This document shows positions 1 through 6,599 of a stretch of 10,628 bases of DNA, one piece after another (the stretch's first letter is position 1; each line of letters starts with the position of its first letter). Source of the DNA: Lentisphaeria bacterium UBA1829. GTDB taxonomy: Bacteria > Verrucomicrobiota > Lentisphaeria > Victivallales > UBA1829. Made by a program: the position numbers and the translations under genes. Below the pieces are notes generated by a model. The model had not been told where the DNA came from. It was given only the letters and a program-made list of their open reading frames with translations, and did no database searches. The DNA lies in the NCBI GenBank assembly GCA_002338895.1, contig DDJH01000235.1, positions 1-10,628 on the forward strand, written 5' to 3'.

Positions 1-2003
1 TCCAGATAGACGTCGCGGCAGAAACGGTGGAAGAGCTCCTCCTGATTCTGTTTCGTGACGGAGATTCCCCGTTCCATGCACCGTTTCTGAAAGACCTTCT
101 GATAGAACTCCCGGATTCCGGGTCCGCAGCGCTGCTGAAGGAGGAAGAAGATCGAATTCTCGTTCAGGATGCTGATTCCGATGAATGCCGGATCTTCCGC
201 CCAGCTCAATCCCGTATAGACATTGCGGTGTGTCAGCAGCGGCCGGACCCACTCCTTGAACCGGGAACGGACCTCGGGGGAGATCATGACCATGGCTTTG
301 TATTCGTACCCGGGAGCCATGCGCGGCAGATCGGGGAACTCCTCGGGGGCGGGCTGACGCGCCGTATAGAGATCGGTTGTCAGATAGATTCCGTTCCGTT
401 TCAGGGCGGCGATCAGATAATCCAGCTGATCCAGTCGTTCGGGAAGGATCCGGTGAGAGTCTTTCCGGTTCGTCCGATCGACGAGATCGCGGTCGAAATG
501 GTGCAGACGGACCGCGTTGTAGCCGTTGCGCGCCAGACGTTCCGCGATCCTGTCGCAGTCTTTTCTGCTCATATAGAGAGCCCAGAAGGAGATGTTCGTT
601 CCATAAAAACGGACGGGGTTCTTCTGCTTTTCAAACTGGAAATGTCCGTCGGGAGTCACCTGCAGGAATCCGTATTTCCCGGCCGGCGCGTCCAGAAGAA
701 AGGAGAAATCCAGCGCGGATCCCTTCTGAACAGAGCGGTCGAAGACAAACGGACGCCAGTTCGCATTCCGGCGGATGGTGAACGCTTCCTGTCGCGGGAA
801 ATTCATCCGACCGTTGGTGAACAGGGCCGAAACGATCATCCAGAGGGGAGTCTCCCCGGCAATTTCGAATTTCAGCGACGCCACCGGCTTCCCCTTCAGA
901 GCGAAAAAGGAACAATAGAGCCCGACTCCCGCCGAGGAGTTGCTCCCCTCCCACCCCACGATTCCATTGGGAAGAGCGGCCGGTTTCCACCAGTTGCCGA
1001 CATCCTTCCCGGAAAGGACCGGGATTGTCTGCACGGATCCGTCCCGATAGCGCACCGAGATTTCGGCAGCTTCGCGCCCCGGAGCGGGCAGCCATGCCCC
1101 CGCATGCAGAAGCGCCAGCCGGAACCGGGGCTCGGAGGAGACAACCGGAACTTCCACTTCCCTCGGGAAGCCGTTCCGTTTTGCGCCTCCGACCACGACA
1201 CAGCCGGAACTCAGAATCGGGAAGTTGAATGCACCGATCTTCCGGTTCCCCGTCGGCAGATTCCGCATGTCATTGGAAGGTCCCTGGTCGGTCCAGCCGC
1301 CTTTTCCATCGTTGGGGACCGTGTCGTAAAAGGTCCGGTTCACGATTGGCGAAAGATCCACGGGAACTCCCCGGAACGGGGAAAAGCGGATCGTCATCGC
1401 CAGACTGCTCTCCGTCAGATTCCCGGCATCGGGGGAAAAACGAATCCGCAGACAGAAAAAGTTCTTGTTCCAGTGTCTCTGATCCAGAATCTCCAGAAGA
1501 ACGGGTTTCGGGAAATGGATCCGGACGACACCGTCTGGAAGAGAAAATGTCATCCGGCTGACCTTTGTCCCGGGCAGCAGAACACCGTCTTTTCCCGTAT
1601 TCAGGACAATCTCTTTTCCGTCCACAGTCATGGAGGCGTTCTGGAACTCCTTGACCGGGAGAGTCAGTTCCGCGGCCAGAATCGCTGTTCTTGCGGGGCG
1701 TTCGGAGCGGAAGGTGTACCGGACATGCAGAGTGCCGTCCCCCTCCTTTCGGATCTCCTCTCCCCATTGCGCATCGGTTCCGTCGAAAAGTTTCCAGGGC
1801 GTTTTCAAGGATCCGCCGGAAGCGGGCATGCCGTTTCCCTTCTGCCGGGGAACGGAGGTCCTCCACTGCGGATGGTAGTGGCGGACCAGCAGTTCCCCGC
1901 TTCCGATCCGGATCATTCCGTCCGGCTGAATCCGGACATCCGCGGTCACCGGAATGGCAGCAAGACTCAAAATCAGCAGAGGGATGAGTTTCGCCTTCAT
2001 CAT
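1..2003 (-). CDS. Secreted GH5-like (clan GH-A) glycoside hydrolase with N-terminal beta-rich module; 3' end outside window
   Basis: Open for 667 codons with no stop, so the C-terminus lies beyond base 1. The start is ATG at 2003, with GGAAGG (2009-2014) 5 nt upstream; this ATG overlaps the TGA of the preceding gene (ATGA), implying translational coupling. Residues 1-19 (MMKAKLIPLLILSLAAIPVTA region) form a signal peptide. Residues about 222-390 form a beta-rich module with NDGKGGWTDQGPSNDMRNL and GNWWKP, shared with the neighbouring 2000-5979 gene. A linker with DAPAGKYGFLQV leads into a TIM-barrel-like domain from about residue 465: RFYGTNISFW, then GYNAVRLHHFD (R499, H501, H502). ISILNENS places Glu615 as the likely acid/base of a retaining clan GH-A enzyme. 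The nucleophile should lie outside the window. The protein probably acts outside the cytoplasm on a polysaccharide. The GH5-type assignment comes from motifs read by eye; another clan GH-A family is possible, and the substrate is unknown. Confidence 0.8.
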   Translation of the reverse strand, partial: MMKAKLIPLLILSLAAIPVTADVRIQPDGMIRIGSGELLVRHYHPQWRTSVPRQKGNGMPASGGSLKTPWKLFDGTDAQWGEEIRKEGDGTLHVRYTFRSERPARTAILAAELTLPVKEFQNASMTVDGKEIVLNTGKDGVLLPGTKVSRMTFSLPDGVVRIHFPKPVLLEILDQRHWNKNFFCLRIRFSPDAGNLTESSLAMTIRFSPFRGVPVDLSPIVNRTFYDTVPNDGKGGWTDQGPSNDMRNLPTGNRKIGAFNFPILSSGCVVVGGAKRNGFPREVEVPVVSSEPRFRLALLHAGAWLPAPGREAAEISVRYRDGSVQTIPVLSGKDVGNWWKPAALPNGIVGWEGSNSSAGVGLYCSFFALKGKPVASLKFEIAGETPLWMIVSALFTNGRMNFPRQEAFTIRRNANWRPFVFDRSVQKGSALDFSFLLDAPAGKYGFLQVTPDGHFQFEKQKNPVRFYGTNISFWALYMSRKDCDRIAERLARNGYNAVRLHHFDRDLVDRTNRKDSHRILPERLDQLDYLIAALKRNGIYLTTDLYTARQPAPEEFPDLPRMAPGYEYKAMVMISPEVRSRFKEWVRPLLTHRNVYTGLSWAEDPAFIGISILNENSIFFLLQQRCGPGIREFYQKVFQKRCMERGISVTKQNQEELFHRFCRDVYL

Positions 2004-3091
2004 TCTTTCCTTCCTTTCTCTTGTTCAAAATAGAGAACTTCCACTCCGTGCGGAGGAAGTGAAAGTTTCAACAGATCCTCTTTTCCGTTCCATATCGGGG
2101 AGTTCTTCACGGTGTGGAATTCCTTTCCGCTGGTCAGCGCGGTGATCCGATACGGTCCCCTGCGCAGTTTCCCTTTCGCGGGAATGGTCACAACTTTCGC
2201 CTCCCGGAAAAAGTTTGCAACATAGAGCAGAAATCCGTTTTCCCGTTCCACAAGCTGGGTTTCCACAAAGAAATCGGCATCTTCGCCATGGACTTCGAGA
2301 TCCGGCGCGATTTTCTCCCGTTCCAGAATCGCCTTCCAGGTCAGCAGGGAAGTTCCCGCGGAAGGGATTCCGCCGAACTGGTACACTTTTCCCTTTCCGA
2401 AGGATCGGACCGCCAGCACGGGTTCGCCTCCGGCGGAACGCGCAAGAACCGCAGTCTGACCGCCGCCCTGAACGGAAAGATCCGGAGCCTGAAACAGCAG
2501 AGACAGATTCAGACCGTTCCAGCTGGCGGAGACCCCGGTTTTCCCGATTTCGGGAAGCGGCTGATTCTGAAGCGGTTTCGCAGAACGGAGAGGAAAGAAC
2601 TCCCGGCCGGAAATCTCTTTTCCATATTCATCTGCCAGAAAGGTTTCGGGAGTTGCCAGGACAATGCCGCCCTCGGCCACATATCGGCGGATCGCCGCGA
2701 AAACCTCTTCCCGGACAAGATGGGCGCCCGTCAGCAGCAGTGCCCGGTATTTCTTCAAACCGCCGCGCAGAATCTGATTTCCGGTAATCAGGTCCAGGGG
2801 ACGGCGGGAAAACACTCCGGAATAGAATTCCGTTTCCAGACTGAAATTGCGCCGGATGTCGCGCATGGATTCAAACGACACAAACAACGCGGTGTTCCCC
2901 CGGATCCGGGGAACCGGGGCGACAAGTTCTCCATAGCGCTGAAGCGATGTTCCGATCCGCGTCATCTCCGCAAGAACATCCGGTTCATTGTTCGCCGGAT
3001 GGCAGACCGAGTCCGGCGCGGGGAAAAAGCACCAGTAGGTCGGGACAATCGCCTGATCGCCATGAATGATGTGACTCCACACCGCGAGCCA
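2000..3091 (-). CDS. C-terminal fragment of the GH42-like enzyme (trimerisation-like and beta domains)
   Basis: It lies in the same frame as the 3092-3856 piece, directly after its TAA. The residues after the stop are WLAVWSHIIHGDQAIVPTYW, which reads as the last barrel helix and strand. A gene caller would probably start at GTG 3082; GGAG lies 12 nt before it, a poor distance, so independent translation is doubtful. The stretch LLLTGAHLVREEVF followed by RYVAEGGIVLATPETF resembles the GH42 trimerisation (GATase-like) domain. The end, YRITALTSGKEFH and PPHGVEVLYFE, is a typical C-terminal beta sandwich. The TGA at 2000-2002 overlaps the ATG of the next gene. Confidence 0.65.
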   Translation of the reverse strand, partial: WLAVWSHIIHGDQAIVPTYWCFFPAPDSVCHPANNEPDVLAEMTRIGTSLQRYGELVAPVPRIRGNTALFVSFESMRDIRRNFSLETEFYSGVFSRRPLDLITGNQILRGGLKKYRALLLTGAHLVREEVFAAIRRYVAEGGIVLATPETFLADEYGKEISGREFFPLRSAKPLQNQPLPEIGKTGVSASWNGLNLSLLFQAPDLSVQGGGQTAVLARSAGGEPVLAVRSFGKGKVYQFGGIPSAGTSLLTWKAILEREKIAPDLEVHGEDADFFVETQLVERENGFLLYVANFFREAKVVTIPAKGKLRRGPYRITALTSGKEFHTVKNSPIWNGKEDLLKLSLPPHGVEVLYFEQEKGRKE

Positions 3092-3856
3092 TTACTCCGA
3101 CGCGGTTTTTCTGCTGCCATACTTGGTCATCGCCCCTTCGGTGTTCAGAACAGGGAGTCTGTTCTCCGAAACGCAGCGCATCATCTCGGTGAAAAGATAG
3201 CCGGCGTTCCCGATCATTGCAGGCATCTCTTCGGGCGAGGCACCGTCCCGCCACGGCGTAAAGAGCCGTTCGGAGGAGAGGATGTCCACCAGTTCCGGCA
3301 TCGCCTCATAGTCGCAGCCGCGCAGCGCGTAGCTGTGGCGATCCTCCCCGCCGGAGAGCGTGGCAAACGGCTGGATCGAAAACAGGACTTTGCGTCCCTT
3401 CAGCAGCTCCTCGATCATCCGCCGTTTTTGCCGGATCACCTGAACATAGCGCATCTGCTGGAACTTGATCCAGTCGATGACCGGAGCAATTCCATTTTTC
3501 CGCGCATCGGCACGGGTCATCACCGGCGCCTCGATCGAGTCGAAGGTTCTCCGATTCCCGCCCCAGACCGCATTCAGTTTTTCGATCGTTCCATACCGCT
3601 TCGTCAGATAGCTGCGGAACATCCGGATATTCGCCTCCGAACTGGAGCGGTACATGGATTCGTTGTCCAGCTCAATGACATTCAGATTGCCGCCCTGGCT
3701 CAGGACATCCTCCAGGCACTCCTTGTAGAGTTTGCGCATCAGGACCCAGGTTTCCGGATTTTCCGGACAGGCCAGAATGGAGAAATCGGAGTTGGGCGGA
3801 AAGAACTTCGGATCCTGTTTCAGGAATTCATTGTAGGTCATGAAAACGCTGTTCAT
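3092..3856 (-). CDS. Catalytic-barrel fragment of the GH42-like enzyme
   Basis: This is the middle piece of the broken gene, between the frameshift and the in-frame TAA. The first ATG in frame is at 3856, but recognisable protein starts earlier: AGQDWRGNLRRAAKE lies in the same frame up to about 3930. So the ATG is an internal Met, not a real start. NVIELDNESMYR carries the N-E acid/base pair (Glu at 3659-3661). YLTKRYGTIEKLNAVWGG is a GH42/clan GH-A signature after that strand. PVLNTEGAMTKYG (Glu at 3137-3139) is the candidate nucleophile strand. It ends SRKTASE-TAA. Both catalytic Glu residues are present, so the active site is not eroded, only separated from the rest of the protein. Confidence 0.65.
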   Translation of the reverse strand: MNSVFMTYNEFLKQDPKFFPPNSDFSILACPENPETWVLMRKLYKECLEDVLSQGGNLNVIELDNESMYRSSSEANIRMFRSYLTKRYGTIEKLNAVWGGNRRTFDSIEAPVMTRADARKNGIAPVIDWIKFQQMRYVQVIRQKRRMIEELLKGRKVLFSIQPFATLSGGEDRHSYALRGCDYEAMPELVDILSSERLFTPWRDGASPEEMPAMIGNAGYLFTEMMRCVSENRLPVLNTEGAMTKYGSRKTASE

Positions 3857-5979
3857 TTCCAGAGCCCAGCCGTTGTGGGTGGTTTCCTTTGCCGCCCGGC
3901 GCAGATTGCCGCGCCAGTCCTGTCCGGCCCCCAGCTGCCGGGTTTCACGCGAGGATTGATCCTGCCGCGGTACTCCCGGAGGATTGGAAACAGCGTGAAT
4001 ACGGCATAGTCGAACTGGAAGAGCTGGGCGGCGCCGCGCAGATAAAATTTTCCGAGAGGGGAAGTGACCCCGTTGCCGCCTTGTCCCGGATAGCCGCTGA
4101 TCTCTGTGCCCCAGAGAATTTTCGGCCTGCCGTCTACCAGAAACATGCCGTCGCGGGTGGAGAGTTTTTTCGGCGGGAGATCCGGCGGATTCCGCAAGGC
4201 GGCGGAAAGACGCTCAAAGCGTTCCTTTTCCTCTTCCAGTTTGCGCTCCGCCTGAAGGAGGGAACGATCGGTTTTCCCTTCCGGAAGGACCGGAGTCCCA
4301 TTCCGGCGGATGTTGTTGACTGCGAGCAGAAGAAGCGTTTCGCCTGCCCGGCTCGGATCCTGCTGACGGGGATCCTGTCCGGTTCTGGACGGAGTCCGGG
4401 AATCGGCCCAGATTCCGCTCATCCGCTTCAGAGTCTGCGGATCGATCCACCCGAGAGCTCCTCTGGCAAATCTTCCCGAATGACCGTTCAGGAGCACGGC
4501 GGAAATTCCGATTCGCCGGGATGTCCCGTCCGCCTCATCCTGATACAGTTCCACCAGGGGCCGCACCTGCCATCCGGATGCCCGGAGCGCCTCCTCATTG
4601 AGAACGCGGTAGTCTTTCCAGCAGTAGAGCGGAAGAATGAATTTCGAGTCCTCCCCCGGAAGATTCCATTTCAGATAGAGATTCCCTTTTCCCGGCATTT
4701 TCGAAAAGGCCGGACGAGTTCGGAGCAGGGCCTTCTGCGAATAGCTCTTCGGATACGACCAGCGACCTTCCGAAATTTGTTTCATCGGCCGTCCGAACGG
4801 GAAACTGTTCAGATTCAGGACGGCTCCACCCTGTTCCAGATAGCGGACAAGCGCCTGAAAACAGTCCCCTTCCTTTTTCCACGTATACGGGAACGGATCG
4901 CCGGTGTAATCCAGCAGAAGCGGAACTTCATCTGCGCGGATCCTTCCTTCGACCAGTTCCGGGAGCGGAATTTTCCGGCAGCTTTCGCCCGCAAGATTCA
5001 GAAGCCGTTCCATCTCCGACCATGTCTGGTAAAAGTGCAGCAGTTCCGGCTGAAAACGGAATTGCAGAACCGCGAGGCGGCTTTTCTTTTTCCGGTCCGC
5101 GGGAGTGGGAGCGGTGCGCTTTTCCGGGACTTTTTCCGCCATCAGTTCGTTCATGATCCGATACTCTTCCCTCTCCATGCGGATTTTCCGGATCTGCTTG
5201 TCCTGTTCGGCCTCCTGCCGGCTGTTCGAGGAAGAGGAGCGGGCCTCCGCGGGAATCACGGCAAACTCCTTGGAATCCCTGGCGACTCGCATCCGGACGG
5301 TTTTCCCGGAGAGAACCGGCAGCGTTTTCCCGCGCTGGAAGGTGACAGCCAGAACGGCGCAGAATGCATCGGAATTGTCTGAGACGAGGTCCATTGAAAC
5401 GATTTTCCTGTCGGGATGCGCATTGGGAACCGTCATCCGCCAGACGCCGACCAGACGGCCCACCGGATTGTAGTCCGCCCACGCCAGAACCGCCTTCGGC
5501 AGATTCCGGGGAACCCACCAGTTGCCGATTTCCAGATCCCACCGGACCGGGATTTTCGCGCAGCTTCCGTCCTCGTAATGAAGGAGGCAGTGGTACACGT
5601 TCCCCTGCGGAGTATGCATGCTTCCTCCCCCGGTATGGAGAATATGCAGGGAATCCACGTGTTTCAAATTTACGGGAATGTTTCGAATGGCTTCCGGGAA
5701 ATAGGGTCTCCGTGCGCTGCGCAGGGCGATGCATGTCGCGCCCGCGTTGGTGACCGGATCGGGAATGTCGAAGGGGACTCCGGCAAACGTTCTTTTCCCG
5801 GACGGAAAGATCCGCAGATCGTTGTTTCCTTCATCGAACCATCCGCCCATATAGTCATTCGCCACGGAATCCAGAAAGCCGGTTGTCACTTGTCTGCGCA
5901 ACTCCAGCGGGAAGAAGTCCGCCGCACCTCCTTTCGGAAGAAGAGAGAGAAGCAGAAGCAGGAGGATGAATTTTCTAAT
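3853..5979 (-). CDS. N-terminal fragment of the GH42-like enzyme (signal peptide, beta module, Rossmann-like domain, barrel start)
   Basis: This is the piece upstream of the frameshift. The frame is open from the ATT at 5979. The first usable conventional start codon in frame is TTG at 5901, but that would remove the signal peptide and has no well-spaced ribosome site. Visible motifs are NDYMGGWFDEGNNDLRIFPSG and GNWWVPRNLP in the beta module, LLLDYTGDPFPYTW with YLEQGGAVLNLNSFPFG in a GATase/ThuA-like fold, a LEEEKERFERL coiled coil, and MFLVDGRPKILWGTEISG at the entry to the barrel. After the codon for Gly684 (ORF numbering from 5901: 658) the frame leaves the family and reads PDRTGAAICAGRQRK before stopping at 3853. 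The last 24 residues are therefore frameshift product. Without its catalytic half this fragment should be inactive. Confidence 0.65.
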   Translation of the reverse strand: MRKFILLLLLLSLLPKGGAADFFPLELRRQVTTGFLDSVANDYMGGWFDEGNNDLRIFPSGKRTFAGVPFDIPDPVTNAGATCIALRSARRPYFPEAIRNIPVNLKHVDSLHILHTGGGSMHTPQGNVYHCLLHYEDGSCAKIPVRWDLEIGNWWVPRNLPKAVLAWADYNPVGRLVGVWRMTVPNAHPDRKIVSMDLVSDNSDAFCAVLAVTFQRGKTLPVLSGKTVRMRVARDSKEFAVIPAEARSSSSNSRQEAEQDKQIRKIRMEREEYRIMNELMAEKVPEKRTAPTPADRKKKSRLAVLQFRFQPELLHFYQTWSEMERLLNLAGESCRKIPLPELVEGRIRADEVPLLLDYTGDPFPYTWKKEGDCFQALVRYLEQGGAVLNLNSFPFGRPMKQISEGRWSYPKSYSQKALLRTRPAFSKMPGKGNLYLKWNLPGEDSKFILPLYCWKDYRVLNEEALRASGWQVRPLVELYQDEADGTSRRIGISAVLLNGHSGRFARGALGWIDPQTLKRMSGIWADSRTPSRTGQDPRQQDPSRAGETLLLLAVNNIRRNGTPVLPEGKTDRSLLQAERKLEEEKERFERLSAALRNPPDLPPKKLSTRDGMFLVDGRPKILWGTEISGYPGQGGNGVTSPLGKFYLRGAAQLFQFDYAVFTLFPILREYRGRINPRVKPGSWGPDRTGAAICAGRQRKPPTTAGLWK

Positions 5980-6599
5980 ACATTTTCTCCATAAAAAAGC
6001 AGATTTTTGATTTCAAACGGACGGAGGTTCAATTCCAGCGTGCCCGAAAGCGTCATCGGAGTCTCCGTTCCCTCCCCCAGGGCATTCGCGTTCCTCCAGA
6101 AGCGGAAGGATTCCGGAAGAGCGAGCGAACACCGGGTCGCCTTGCCGATGCCTTCATAGAGACGGAGAAACAGCGATTCCCCGTCGGAACGCAATGTGCT
6201 GACGCGGACGTTGTCCGGAAGACGCAGATTTGTCAGATCCAGCGCCGGAGACACGGATTGAACCGGAATCAGCGGCGCCGCATATCGTTCCGCCTGCGCG
6301 ACGACCGGTTCCATGTTCCTCTCGTCGCGGACCATCAGTGCGAATTCCGCCACCAGCTCCTCCCCCTCCTGGAACGACAGAGCGCTGTCGCATTTGTACT
6401 CCATGGCGGCGGACCGGAAGAGGGAAAGAAGCATTACGCCGTCCGGATCCACATTGTTTCCGGGAAGCCCCCGGTTGAACAGCGTGATCCCCCCCCCTCT
6501 CTCCGGCATAGTCGCAGAAGGTTTCGGCGGCATATTCGGAGCGACCGCGGACCTGCAGACCGAACGGAATTTCATGTGTGACGGTTCCGTTGCGCACAA
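5886..6599 (-). CDS. C-terminal fragment of the GH38 alpha-mannosidase-like enzyme
   Basis: This is the frame that takes over after the G9 tract. Family-like sequence starts at GITLFNRGLPGNNVDPDG (from 6488) and includes LRLPDNVRVSTLRSDGESLF and LRPFEIKNLLFYGENV. Anything before 6497 in this frame, including its apparent ATG start at 6599, is out-of-frame noise. The ending LENSSSCFCFSLFFRKE down to 5886 is also noise: it is read-through past the lost TGA at 5976-5978 into the signal-peptide region of the next gene. No ribosome site was recognised for separate translation. Confidence 0.6.
   Translation of the reverse strand: MCATEPSHMKFRSVCRSAVAPNMPPKPSATMPERGGGITLFNRGLPGNNVDPDGVMLLSLFRSAAMEYKCDSALSFQEGEELVAEFALMVRDERNMEPVVAQAERYAAPLIPVQSVSPALDLTNLRLPDNVRVSTLRSDGESLFLRLYEGIGKATRCSLALPESFRFWRNANALGEGTETPMTLSGTLELNLRPFEIKNLLFYGENVLENSSSCFCFSLFFRKEVRRTSSRWSCADK
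5987..5990 (-). promoter_or_regulatory. Shine-Dalgarno site marking the lost start of the GH42-like gene
   Basis: On the minus strand GGAG is followed by 7 nt and then ATT (5979-5977). This spacing is normal for an ATG start, and no ATG occurs in this frame nearby. An out-of-frame ATG 4 nt closer (ATG TAT TAG) gives only a two-codon peptide. The site supports 5979 as the original initiation codon. Confidence 0.6.

Larger units (their letters stand above)
2000..5979 (-). pseudogene. Large secreted GH42/clan GH-A-like glycoside hydrolase, broken by lost start codon, frameshift and in-frame TAA
   Basis: The reconstructed protein is 1326 aa. The original start is inferred at 5979, now ATT instead of ATG, with GGAG (5987-5990) 7 nt upstream. 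The reconstructed order is a signal peptide (MRKFILLLLLLSLLPKGGAA, then Asp21), a beta-rich module (about 30-215) like the one in the GH5-like gene downstream, a charged Ser-rich segment (about 245-295), a Rossmann-like segment (about 300-400), a coiled coil (about 571-596), a TIM barrel (about 606-960), a GH42 trimerisation-like domain (about 1030-1126) and a C-terminal beta domain. ELDNES (Glu774) fits the acid/base and VLNTEGA (Glu948) the nucleophile. Three lesions break it: start lost at 5977, one G missing at 3928-3932 (codon about 684) and TAA at 3092-3094 (codon 963). Homology continues across every break, so this was one gene. Assembly error is the main alternative. Confidence 0.75.

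Noticed and set aside
27..2033. Very long open frame on the plus strand opposite the GH5-like gene; similar ones at 2114-4009, 3889-5382 and 6313-7575
   Set aside because: Each is codon-aligned with a minus-strand gene. They stay open because those genes avoid TTA, CTA and TCA. Their translations show no domain, signal peptide or ribosome site.
3071..3094. ATG overlapping the TAA at 3092 as start of a new gene
   Set aside because: It opens a different frame from the downstream GH42 trimerisation-like sequence, and that translation shows no family features.
3928..3932. Programmed ribosomal frameshifting as the explanation of the GH42-like frame change
   Set aside because: No slippery heptamer with downstream pseudoknot was evident. 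The same gene also carries a stop and a lost start, which damage explains better.
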